The notes under the pieces were generated by a model. The model saw only the letters and a list, made by a program, of their open reading frames with translations. It ran no database searches and was not told the DNA's origin. 64,000 nt of DNA, taken from positions 1-64,000 of the forward strand of contig CAMXJY010000009.1 of assembly GCA_947244325.1 (NCBI GenBank), in the 5' to 3' direction. Source of the DNA: an uncultured Clostridium sp. GTDB lineage: Bacteria; Bacillota; Clostridia; TANB77; CAG-508. The translations under genes were made by a program, and so were the position numbers. This document shows positions 41,660-50,310 of the stretch, piece after piece. Position 1 is the stretch's first letter. Each line of letters opens with the position of its first letter.

Positions 41660-43349
41660 ATGTTAAAAGATATTATAAGTAATTATAAAAATAAAGCGAT
41701 TAAAGTTGCAATACGGATGGACTATAACAAGTATAATGGTAGTAGCTTTTATTGCATTTACAATAGTTATGGTAGAGTATGCAATACCAAGCAAAAATGT
41801 AAATCTAATTATAATTTTAGGAATAAGCTATTTTGGAGTTAATATATTACGTTCTATAGCAACTTTTTTTGAAGATCTTAGTGATGAAGCATTTATCAAA
41901 GAATTAGAAGCTGATTATAGAGAAAAAATATATATAAAACTTCAAAACATCAAACAAAGTGAAATAGATAAAATACAAGTTGGGGAAATATTAGAAAATA
42001 TAATTAATGATACAAAAGAATTTTCTAAGTGGTATGGAACAGGAATTTGCAGATCTTATTTAGCAGGAATATTGAGATTAGTAGGAACATTGCTAGTATT
42101 AATATATTTGAATATTCCAATAGTTTTAATAACTTTTTCAATATATTTAATAGGATTTTTTGTTTCTCATATATTTAATAAGAAATCAATTAAATATACG
42201 AAATTAAAAAGAGAAGCAAATGCTATGATATTAAATTGGTCTAATGAACAGGTACAAGGATATTCAACCATAAAATCATTGGAAATTGAAAAACAGAGAT
42301 TGAATCAAATAAAAAATTTACTTTTGGAGTATGAAATAGTAGCTAATAAATTAGAAAAAAATATAAGAATTTATACCTGTCTCTATGATTTTATAATTTC
42401 ATTTGTTGGAGTAGTGAACATATTATTAGGTACTATAAGTGTTGAACAAGGCATAATTACATATGGAGCGATAATAATTTTAGCTAGATATATATCTTCA
42501 CCAGAAACATATGCTAAGTGGATAATAGAAGGATTTCAAATTAGAAACATTGGAAAAATATCATATGAAAGAATAAATAATATTTTACAAAAAGCAGACG
42601 AGAATATTGATGAAGGAATAGAATTGAAAAATGTTGATAGTATTAAATTTAATGATATAAGTTTTTCGTATGATAATAAAACAAAAGTATTAAGTAATAT
42701 ATCATTTGAAGTAAAGAAAAATGAGAGAATTGCATTAGTAGGAAGAACAGGTAGTGGAAAAACAAGTTTAGTAAATTTAATATGTAGATTTTATGACTTA
42801 AATGATGGAAATATAGAAATAAATGGTAAAGATTATAAAGAATATAGCATAAGAAGTTTAAGAAATAAAATAGGATATATTATGCAAAATGTTGTAATAT
42901 TTGATGGTACAATCCTAGAGAATATAAATTATGCATGTAAAGATGTATCAAAAGATAAAATTATAGAAATATGTAAAAAAGTAAATTTGCATGAAAAAAT
43001 AATGTCATTAAAAGATGGATATGAAACTAAAATTTCTAGTGATACTGATGTTTTTTCAGCAGGAGAAAAGCAGTTATTAAATTTTACTAGAGTTATGGTA
43101 GAAGATCCAGAAATTATTATATTAGATGAAGCTACAGCTTCACTTTCATATAAATCAGAAATGATGGTTAGAGAAGCTATTGAAGAAATATTAGTAGGAA
43201 AAATAAGTTTTATTATAGCACATAGATTGTCTACTATTAAAAATTGTGATAAAATCTTGTTTATGAAAGACGGAAGAATTTTAGAAGAAGGAAATCATGA
43301 AGAACTTATTGATAAACAAGGAGAGTATTATAAGTTACTTAATATATAG
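41660..43349 (+). CDS. ABC exporter half-transporter, +1 frameshift at CGG_A
   Basis: Partner of the preceding half transporter, 562 residues when joined. Codons 1-18 (MLKDIISNYKNKAIKVAI) follow a GAGGAAAG ribosome site. At 41714-41716 the frame meets CGG then A; staying in frame ends at 41842. Skipping C41714 reads GGA and continues 'WTITSIMVVAFIAF', completing the first membrane helix. ATPase motifs: Walker A 'GRTGSGKT', signature 'FSAGEKQLL', Walker B 'IIILDEATASL' with catalytic Glu. An alternative TTG start at 41706 lacks a ribosome site and would cut the N-terminus. Confidence 0.85.
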
Positions 43350-43359
43350 GAGGAAAAAT

Positions 43360-43560
43360 ATGGAATGGAAATGTTTAAAATGTGAAAATACAGAATATGA
43401 AAAAGACCAATTTCAAGCAACAGGAGGGAATTTTTCAAAATTATTTGATATTCAAAATAAAAAGTTTTTTACAGTAAGCTGTACAAAATGCGGATATACT
43501 GAACTTTATAAAACTCAAACAGATGCTGGTATGAATATATTAGATTTTTTTACTAATTAA
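43360..43560 (+). CDS. Zinc-ribbon protein (DUF2082-like)
   Basis: A 66-residue zinc ribbon with two CxxC pairs: 'WKCLKCENTEYE' and 'SCTKCGYTELY', with 'ATGGNFSKLFDIQNKKF' between, matching the DUF2082/zn-ribbon nucleic-acid-binding family. TAGGAGG sets the ATG at 43360, ten bases after the ABC gene stop. Confidence 0.88.
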   Translation: MEWKCLKCENTEYEKDQFQATGGNFSKLFDIQNKKFFTVSCTKCGYTELYKTQTDAGMNILDFFTN

Positions 43561-43613
43561 TAAAAAATTAGTATAATAAGTAAGACTAGAAAACTTATTA
43601 GATAGGAGTATTT

Positions 43614-44312
43614 ATGAGTGAAAATATGCCAATTACAACTTTGTTTATGTTAATGTCATTAGATGGAAAAATTAATAGTGGAGATTCAGATGAATTAGAT
43701 GCAGACAAAGATTGGTGTAAGATAGATGGTGTAAAAGAAGGTTTACATCAATATTATGAAATAGAACAAACTACAGATTTATATTCTTTAAACACAGGAA
43801 GAGTAATGGAAAAAATAGGTGTTAACACTAGGAAAGAAAAACCAAATAAAACTAAATGTAGTTTTATAATAATAGATAGAAAACCTCATTTGAATGAAAA
43901 TGGTGTAGAATATTTATGTAATTGGGTAGAAAATTTATTTTTAGTAACCAATAATAAAAATCATCCTGCATATAAATTAACAAATAGATTTAATAATTTG
44001 AAAATATTATATTATGAAAATATAAATTTAAGAAAATTATTAGAAGATATGAAAAAAGATTATGGAACTGAAAAAATTACAATACAATCTGGTGGAACTT
44101 TAAATTGTGAATTTTTAAGAGAAAATTTAATTGACTATGTTAATATTGTAATTGCACCACTTTTAGTTGGTGGAGCGAATACAAATACATTAATTGATGG
44201 AAAAGCTATATCAAAAGTAGAAGAATTAAACAAATTGAAGGCTTTAAAATTGCAAGAGTGTAATGTACTTGAAAACTCTTATATACAACTTAAATATAAA
44301 GTTTTAAATTAA
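43614..44312 (+). CDS. RibD C-terminal/dihydrofolate-reductase-like reductase
   Basis: A 232-residue RibD_C family NADPH reductase: 'FMLMSLDGKINSG' at the N-terminus, 'SGGTLNCEFLRENLIDY' with the NADPH loop near residue 165 and 'IAPLLVGG'. In riboflavin synthesis it reduces the ribosyl-aminopyrimidine; stand-alone copies often act on other pterin or pyrimidine compounds. No other rib genes are here. Confidence 0.85.
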   Translation: MSENMPITTLFMLMSLDGKINSGDSDELDADKDWCKIDGVKEGLHQYYEIEQTTDLYSLNTGRVMEKIGVNTRKEKPNKTKCSFIIIDRKPHLNENGVEYLCNWVENLFLVTNNKNHPAYKLTNRFNNLKILYYENINLRKLLEDMKKDYGTEKITIQSGGTLNCEFLRENLIDYVNIVIAPLLVGGANTNTLIDGKAISKVEELNKLKALKLQECNVLENSYIQLKYKVLN

Positions 44313-44333
44313 AAATATAGTTAGGAGATAAAA

Positions 44334-44855
44334 ATGAATATTGTTGCACAGGTAATAGGGTTACTTGCAATTATAAGTTATGCAATATCACCACATGCAA
44401 AAACAAAGAAAAGAGTATTAGTATTCCATTTAATTTCAAGTATATTATATGCACTTCAGTATTTTTTATTAAATGCTTTTTCAGCAATGATAACAAATAC
44501 AGTAGGAGCAGTTAAATGTTATGTATTTTATTTATATGAGAAAAAAGGAAAAGAAATTCCTAAAAGTTTATTTTGGATTTTTATGCTAATAATATTAGCA
44601 CTAGGAATACTTACATATAATAATATTTATAGTTTAATTCCTATTTTAACATCTATACTTTCTTTATATGCAGTGTGGCAAAATAATTTAAAAGTATTTA
44701 GAGCAATAGTTATAATTAGTTCTATTTCTTGGATTGCTTATAATATTATAGTAGGTGCGTATATTGGAGTTATAGGAAATGTATTTCAATTATCTTCTGC
44801 AATTATTGCAATAATTAGATTCGATATATTAAAGGAGAAACAAAATAGCAAATGA
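44334..44855 (+). CDS. YgjV-family membrane protein (paralog 1)
   Basis: A 173-residue protein with about six hydrophobic segments resembling the YgjV inner-membrane family of unknown function. It has a paralog at 53065. Its stop overlaps the following ASCH gene by four bases. 'LLAIISYAISPHAKTKKRVL' shows the short cytoplasmic basic loop typical of the family. Confidence 0.72.
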   Translation: MNIVAQVIGLLAIISYAISPHAKTKKRVLVFHLISSILYALQYFLLNAFSAMITNTVGAVKCYVFYLYEKKGKEIPKSLFWIFMLIILALGILTYNNIYSLIPILTSILSLYAVWQNNLKVFRAIVIISSISWIAYNIIVGAYIGVIGNVFQLSSAIIAIIRFDILKEKQNSK

Positions 44856-45244
44856 AAGCAATAACTATAAAACAACCATATGCAAGTTTAATTGCAAATG
44901 GATATAAAGAATATGAATTTAGAACTTGGAAAACTAAGTATAGAGGAGAAGTTTTAATTCATGCTGGAAAATCAATAGATAAAAAGGCAATGAAAAGATT
45001 TGAAAAACTTAATTTAGAATATCCTGTAGGGTGTATTATAGCAAAAGCCAGAATAGATGATTGCATTAAAGTTGATGATGAATTTAGAAAAGAAGTAGTG
45101 CCTCAAAATCCAGAAGTATATAGTGGACTTGTAACTAAACCTGATTGGGAAGGATATGCATTTAAAATAGATAATGTACAAAAAATAGTACCAATAGAAA
45201 TAAATGGAAAATTAAGTTTTTGGGAATATGACTATAAAAACTAA
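44852..45244 (+). CDS. ASCH-domain protein
   Basis: A 130-residue ASCH (PUA-like) protein: 'IKQPYASLIANGYKEYEFRTW' and 'GEVLIHAGK' are family hallmarks. ASCH proteins bind RNA or act as amidohydrolases on modified cytidines (YqfB type). It overlaps the upstream gene (ATGA) and is translationally coupled. Confidence 0.88.
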   Translation: MKAITIKQPYASLIANGYKEYEFRTWKTKYRGEVLIHAGKSIDKKAMKRFEKLNLEYPVGCIIAKARIDDCIKVDDEFRKEVVPQNPEVYSGLVTKPDWEGYAFKIDNVQKIVPIEINGKLSFWEYDYKN

Positions 45245-45257
45245 AGGAGAAATTAAA

Positions 45258-45560
45258 ATGAAAATAATAACTATTTGTGGAAGTTTAAAATTTAAAGAAG
45301 AAATGATAAAAATATCTGAAGAAATGGAATTAAAAGGAAATTGTGTGTTACCTGTAATTTATCCAACAAAAGCTGATAAAGATGCATACACAGAGGAGGA
45401 GCATCAAATGCTTGATAAAATGCATAAAGAAAAAATAAAGTTATGTGATGCGATATTAGTTGTTGATGTAAACGGATACATAGGAAGCAGTACAAAAAGT
45501 GAAATTGAGTTTGCAACTAAGCTTGGAAAAGAAATTATATATTATCATGATTTAATATAG
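45258..45560 (+). CDS. Nucleoside 2-deoxyribosyltransferase-like protein
   Basis: A 100-residue Rossmann-like protein: 'ITICGSLKFKEEM' opening, 'VVDVNGYIGSSTKSEIEFA' with the usual catalytic Glu position and 'GKEIIYY'. It fits nucleoside 2-deoxyribosyltransferase or the related DNPH1 hydrolase group. Start set by AAAGGAG; an upstream in-frame codon at 45228 overlaps the ASCH gene and lacks a ribosome site. Confidence 0.78.
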   Translation: MKIITICGSLKFKEEMIKISEEMELKGNCVLPVIYPTKADKDAYTEEEHQMLDKMHKEKIKLCDAILVVDVNGYIGSSTKSEIEFATKLGKEIIYYHDLI

Positions 45561-45578
45561 CAAAATAATGGAGATAAA

Positions 45579-46322
45579 ATGGAAAATGAAATATTAGAAA
45601 AGGTAGATAAATTAGTTAATATGTACAAAAATGGATTACTAGGTGGTGAAGTAATGCCAGAAGATAGTAATCCCAAATTTTCTAAAGAGTCAAAAGAAAA
45701 TTATAATTATTTTACATTGCCTATGGCACTTAATTATCAAAGAAATTCTTATAAATTATGGGAAAGTGCAAATGAGACTTGGAGAGATGAAAATACTAGA
45801 TTTGTTTTTGATACTGAAAAAGTAAAAAATGCGAATTTTGAGCAAGTGCAGAAAGCTTTAATCAAATATAAAATAGCACTTCAACAAAATAAACAAACAG
45901 AGATATGGATGAAATTATGTGATACTATAAACGAGTTTTTTGATGGAGATATTAGAAATCTATTTAAAGTAAATGATTATGATATTGAAAAAATAAGAAA
46001 TTATATTCAAAAAGAACATAAAGCTAAATTTCCGTATTTGTCTGGTAATAAGATATGTAACTATTGGTTATATGTTTTATATCAATATACAGATATAAAA
46101 TTTAAAAATATAGAAAAATTAACTGTTGCACCAGATACTCATGTAGTAAAAGCAAGTTATAAACTGGGAGTTATAACAGAAAAAGAATTAAATTCTAGTA
46201 ATGTTCAATTAATTGTAATTGATAGATGGAATGAAATATTAAAGAATACCAAATATAATCCAATAGATATACATACACCAATGTGGCTTTGGAGCAGAAA
46301 TGGATTTATGGATTTGAAATAA
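45579..46322 (+). CDS. Possible HhH-GPD-like DNA glycosylase
   Basis: A 247-residue helical protein I cannot place firmly. 'PYLSGNKICNYWLYVL' followed 18 residues later by 'VAPDTHVVKAS' resembles the helix-hairpin-helix plus catalytic Asp of endonuclease III or AGOG-type base-excision glycosylases. The rest is divergent. Its position beside RdgB, UDG and SplB genes supports a repair role, but this is inference. Confidence 0.45.
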   Translation: MENEILEKVDKLVNMYKNGLLGGEVMPEDSNPKFSKESKENYNYFTLPMALNYQRNSYKLWESANETWRDENTRFVFDTEKVKNANFEQVQKALIKYKIALQQNKQTEIWMKLCDTINEFFDGDIRNLFKVNDYDIEKIRNYIQKEHKAKFPYLSGNKICNYWLYVLYQYTDIKFKNIEKLTVAPDTHVVKASYKLGVITEKELNSSNVQLIVIDRWNEILKNTKYNPIDIHTPMWLWSRNGFMDLK

Positions 46323-46334
46323 TAGGAGGTAAAT

Positions 46335-47204
46335 ATGATAGATTTACATATGCATACAATTTATTCTGATGGAGAAAAAACTGTTGAAGAATTATTAAAA
46401 ATGTGTGAAGAGAAAAAATTAGAATATATATCAATAACAGATCATGATACTTGTAAACAATATAGTGATGAAGCTTTGAGCAAAAATATATTTTCAGGAA
46501 AGATAATAAAAGGAACAGAGCAACATGCAGTATTTCAAGATAAGAGTATTGAAATATTAGGATATAATGTAGATACAGATGTTATTAGTAAATGGGGAGA
46601 AAAATATTATTCAGAGGAATCTTTAAAAGAGCAACAAGTAATATGTCACAAAAGGTTATTAGATATATGTGATAAACATGGATTGATATATGATGAGAGT
46701 AAAATAAGAAAGCCTAAGAAGGCATCTGATTACGTAGAATTACCAATTTATGAAGAAGTAATGAGACATGAAGAAAATCATAAAATATTAGGAAAATTTA
46801 CAGAAAATTTTAGTATATTTTTTAGAAGAGGCTTAGCGAATAAAGATAGTAGTTATTTTATGAATCATATAGAATTTAGACCACAGTATAAAGACGTAAT
46901 AGACATTATACATAAAGCAGGTGGAAAAGCATTTTTAGCACATCCTTTTGAATATAGATTTGAAGATACAATTAAGTTTATTGATGATTTAAGAAAAGAG
47001 AGTGAACTTGATGGAATAGAGGTATATCATCCTTCATCAGAAATAGATAATAGAATTCAAATTTTAATAGATTATGCTAAGAAAAATAATTTATACATTA
47101 GTGGTGGAAGTGATTTTCATGGTAAGCCAAAACCAGATGTACAAATTGGAATTGGAAGAGGAAGTTTAAAAATAAATAAAGAAATTATAGAGGAGTGGAT
47201 GTAA
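46335..47204 (+). CDS. PHP-domain phosphoesterase (paralog 2)
   Basis: A 289-residue PHP phosphoesterase with 'DLHMHTIYSDG', 'SITDHD', 'AHPFEYRF' and 'SGGSDFHG' metal motifs. It is paralogous over the whole length to 21712-22599, with the same insert after motif 2. Its stop overlaps the next start (TAATG). AGGAGG precedes the ATG. Confidence 0.88.
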   Translation: MIDLHMHTIYSDGEKTVEELLKMCEEKKLEYISITDHDTCKQYSDEALSKNIFSGKIIKGTEQHAVFQDKSIEILGYNVDTDVISKWGEKYYSEESLKEQQVICHKRLLDICDKHGLIYDESKIRKPKKASDYVELPIYEEVMRHEENHKILGKFTENFSIFFRRGLANKDSSYFMNHIEFRPQYKDVIDIIHKAGGKAFLAHPFEYRFEDTIKFIDDLRKESELDGIEVYHPSSEIDNRIQILIDYAKKNNLYISGGSDFHGKPKPDVQIGIGRGSLKINKEIIEEWM

Positions 47205-48007
47205 TGGAAAGATTACTAGTGTTAGGTACAGGAGCAGGAACACCAATTAATTGTTATAATATGTGTGCTGTACTTCAAAATGATGAAAAGTATTTATTAA
47301 TTGATACTGGTGGTGGAAGCCAAGTACTAAAACAAATAAGAGATGTAGGAGTAGATTTTACTAATATTCATGATGTATTTATTTCTCATAAACATATAGA
47401 TCATTTACTTGGTATATTTTATGTATTACGTTATGCTTGTCAATTAATGTGTGGAAATAAGTATAATGGAAAAATGAATATATATTGCGCAAAAGAAGTA
47501 AGAGAAATTATAGATAGATTTGTTATAGATACTTTTCATGAAGTACATATAGAAAAGTATAATGAAAATATCATTTTTCATGAAATTCAAAATGGTGAAA
47601 AATATAGTATTATAGGATATGATGTTGAAGTGCTTGATATGTATTCAATTGAAGGAATACAATATGGCTTTCAAACTAAATTAAATAATGAAAAAATATT
47701 TACATTTTTAGGAGATGTACCTTGCAATGAAAAATTATTTGACAAAATAAGAAATACAGATTGGGTTTTACATGAAGTATTTTGTATGGAGTCTGAAAAA
47801 GAAATATTTAAACCACATGAAAAAAATCACTCAACTGTAAAAGATGTGTGTGTGAAAATGAAACCACTTGGAATAAAAAATTTATTAGTATGGCATACAA
47901 AAGATAATGATATTGAAAATAGGAAAGAATTATATACAAGTGAAGCTAAAAATTATTATGATAGTAATTTTTATGTTCCAAATGATTTAGATAAAATTGA
48001 ATTATAG
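47204..48007 (+). CDS. Metallo-beta-lactamase-fold hydrolase (RNase Z-like)
   Basis: A 267-residue MBL-fold protein: 'VLGTGAGTP', 'LLIDTGGGS' and 'ISHKHIDHLLG' (HxHxDH; the first His-x-His is K-H-I-D-H, one His replaced by Lys) resemble RNase Z and phosphonate PhnP types. Later ligands appear in 'FLGDVPC' and 'LVWHTKD'. AGGAG at 47191-47195 fits the ATG at 47204, which overlaps the PHP stop and couples translation. The substrate may be a cyclic nucleotide or phosphodiester. Confidence 0.82.
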   Translation: MERLLVLGTGAGTPINCYNMCAVLQNDEKYLLIDTGGGSQVLKQIRDVGVDFTNIHDVFISHKHIDHLLGIFYVLRYACQLMCGNKYNGKMNIYCAKEVREIIDRFVIDTFHEVHIEKYNENIIFHEIQNGEKYSIIGYDVEVLDMYSIEGIQYGFQTKLNNEKIFTFLGDVPCNEKLFDKIRNTDWVLHEVFCMESEKEIFKPHEKNHSTVKDVCVKMKPLGIKNLLVWHTKDNDIENRKELYTSEAKNYYDSNFYVPNDLDKIEL

Positions 48008-48087
48008 AACGTCCCAAAAGGATATAAATTTAACATATGTAATTTGATGGACAAAAATGTCCATTTACAAACGTCCTTAAAAGGACA
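48008..48087 (+). other. Gene-free gap with repeated hairpins
   Basis: ATGGACA-AAAA-TGTCCAT (48047-48064) and GTCCTTAAAAGGAC (48073-48086) are perfect hairpins. AACGTCC...AAAAGGA...ATAAA occurs twice, at 48008 and 48070, as an imperfect direct repeat. The second hairpin ends just before the AGGAGG of the NUDIX gene, so it may influence its translation. Confidence 0.5.
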
Positions 48088-48102
48088 TAAAGGAGGAGAA
48101 TT

Positions 48103-48552
48103 ATGGTAATTATTGCAGGTTGTATTATAAAAAGAGATAATAAAATATTGATGGTACAAGAGGCTCAAAAGAAAGCTTATGGTCAATGGAATTTTCCAGC
48201 AGGACATGTAGATGAGTTTGAAAAAATAACAGATGCAGCTATAAGAGAAGCGTTTGAAGAAACAGGATGCAAAGTAAAACTTACAGGTGTTTTACCAATT
48301 GCAACAATGAATAGCCAAAAAGAAACGTATTTTCATGTTAGATTTACAGCAGAAATTTTAGAAGAAAATATTAAATTTGACACAGAAGAAATATTAGATG
48401 TTCAGTGGAAAGATATAGAAGAAATAAAAAATATGACAAATAAAGAGTTACGTGGATATGATAACAGTATAGATTTTATAAAAGCATTAGAGGAAAATAA
48501 AGTGTATCCAGTAGAAGTATTTAGTGATAAGCTTTATATTAGAAATGTATAA
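48103..48552 (+). CDS. NUDIX hydrolase (island copy 5)
   Basis: A 149-residue NUDIX protein: 'WNFPAGHVDEFEKITDAAIREAFEETG' near residue 27-53 contains the full box. It resembles MutT/NudJ-type phosphatases. AGGAGG precedes the ATG. Confidence 0.88.
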   Translation: MVIIAGCIIKRDNKILMVQEAQKKAYGQWNFPAGHVDEFEKITDAAIREAFEETGCKVKLTGVLPIATMNSQKETYFHVRFTAEILEENIKFDTEEILDVQWKDIEEIKNMTNKELRGYDNSIDFIKALEENKVYPVEVFSDKLYIRNV

Positions 48553-48573
48553 AAGTAATATATAGGAGAAAAT

Positions 48574-49153
48574 ATGGAAAAAGAAATTGTAATTGCATCA
48601 GGAAATAAAGGGAAAATAAAAGAAGCACAAGAAATATTAAATAATTTTAAAATAATACCATTAAGTGAGATTGATAGTAATATAGATGTAGAAGAAGATA
48701 AAGATACTTTTGAAGGAAATGCAATAAAAAAAGCGTGTGAGATATCAAAATACTTGAATGGAAAAATGTGTATATCAGATGATTCTGGAATAGAAATTGA
48801 GTATTTAGATGGATTTCCAGGAGTATATACTAAAAGATGGCACAATGGAACAGATAGAGATAGAAATTTGGAAATTATAAATAAATTATCAGGTGTAAAA
48901 AAAGAAAACAGAAAAGTAAAATTTATAACTGCAATAGCATTAGCAGAAGGTGAGAACGTAATAACAGCAGTTGCAAATTTAGAAGGTTATATAGCAGAAG
49001 AACCTAGAGGAGAAAATGGTTTTGGATTTGATGAGATATTTGAACTTGAAAATGGAAAAACTTTAGCTGAAATTACTCGGAGAAGAAAAAAATGAAATAA
49101 GTGCTAGAAAGAAAGCATTAGAAATATTAAAAAATAAATTAGAGCAAATTTAG
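48574..49153 (+). CDS. rdgB: XTP/dITP pyrophosphatase RdgB (HAM1), +1 frameshift at CGG_A
   Basis: HAM1/RdgB hydrolyses XTP, ITP and dITP, cleaning purine pools. N-terminal 'IASGNKGKIKEA', 'SDDSGIEIEYLDGFPGVYTKRW' region and 'GENGFGFDEIF' are diagnostic. After 168 codons, at 49078-49080, the frame meets CGG followed by A; in frame it stops four codons later. Skipping C49078 reads GGA and yields 'EEKNEISARKKALEIL', the conserved RdgB C-terminus, ending at TAG 49151-49153 (192 residues, normal length). Confidence 0.88.
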
Positions 49154-49246
49154 ACTAGGATTTAACAATAACTAAAATTTTATATAATTATGCATTAAAG
49201 TATAACTTTTTATAGGTGGGGTTAAACTACTCTTGGAGGTTTTGAT

Positions 49247-50246
49247 ATGTTTAATCCTAATTGTATTTATTATGAAAAAGAAATAGAAAACTATGAACTT
49301 GGAAAAGAACTTTTAGAAAAGTATAGTAATGTTCCGAAGGTTATTATAGATAATCACAATAACATTGAGGAAATGAGAAAAAAGCAAAATTACGAATTTC
49401 CAAAGATGAAAAGAAATTTAATTATAGGTGTAAGGAAAACTCACAAATTTGTTGAAAATCATAAGGTATCAGATTATCTTGTTCCATACACATCTTCTGG
49501 GTGCATAGCTATGTGTATGTATTGCTATCTAGTATGTAATTATAATAAATGCGCTTATTTAAGAATATTTGTAAATAGAGAAAAGATGCTAGAAAAAATA
49601 GTAAAAGTAAACAATCAATCAGAAAAAGAGTTAACTTTTGAAATTGGAAGTAATAGTGATTTAATTTTGGAAAATACAATAACTGGAAATTTAGATTGGA
49701 CAATTAGAGAGTTTAGCAAAGAACATAAAGGATATTTAACATTTCCAACAAAATTTGATATGGTTGATTCTATATGTAATATAGAGCATAATGGAAGAAT
49801 AATTGTTAGAATGAGTGTAAATCCTGAGATAATAATTAATCAAATAGAGTTTCGGAACATCTAGGCTAAAAGATAGAGTAAAAGCAATAAATAAACTAAA
49901 AAATGCAGGATATAAAATTGGAATACTTATTGCACCTGTAGTTTTGATAGATAATTGGAAAGAAGAATATGAAAATCTGATAAAATTTTTAAAAGAAAAT
50001 TTATCAGATGAAGTAAAAAAAGATGTATTTTTTGAAATAATTTTTATGACATACAGTTATGTTCATTGTATGATTAATCAAGAAGCTTTTCCGAATGCTA
50101 TAAATTTATATAATCCAGAATTGATGACAGGAAGAGGCAGAGGAAAGTATATGTATAAGAATTATGTTAGAGAAGATGGAGAAAAGTTTTTTAGAGAAAA
50201 ATTAAAAAAATATTTTCCTGAAAATGAGATAATCTATATAGTGTAA
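49247..50246 (+). CDS. splB: Spore photoproduct lyase SplB, +1 frameshift at CGG_A
   Basis: A radical-SAM enzyme that reverses the spore photoproduct thymine dimer on germination; 332 residues when joined. The radical-SAM cysteines are in 'CIAMCMYC' (CxxxCxxC) near residue 86. Codon 203 (49853-49855) is CGG followed by A; in frame, TAG comes two codons on. Skipping C49853 gives GGA and continues 'TSRLKDRVKAINKLKNAGYK', restoring the conserved GTS segment, to the stop at 50244-50246. GGAGG precedes the ATG. A spore DNA-repair gene agrees with the cotJ operon. Confidence 0.88.
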
Positions 50247-50310
50247 TATGTATAATATTTAGAATTGTAAAGATTAAAAATTAATTTAATAAAAGGAAAA
50301 ATAGCAATAA

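Noticed and set aside
41706-43349. TTG at 41706 as the true start of the second ABC gene
   Set aside because: It has no ribosome site, whereas 41660 has GAGGAAAG and encodes the missing start of the first helix.
31085-49856. Treating the four split genes as ordinary pseudogenes or sequencing errors
   Set aside because: None lies in a homopolymer, each needs exactly one base skipped, the base is C before GGA each time, and the downstream frames are clean to natural stops. A systematic base-calling artefact at a modified motif remains possible and is listed as a check.
31080-49860. prfB-like or P-site slippage frameshifting
   Set aside because: The P-site codons are GCA, ATA, ACT and TTT; only TTT could re-pair after a +1 slip. 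There is no stop in the A site and no shared upstream Shine-Dalgarno.
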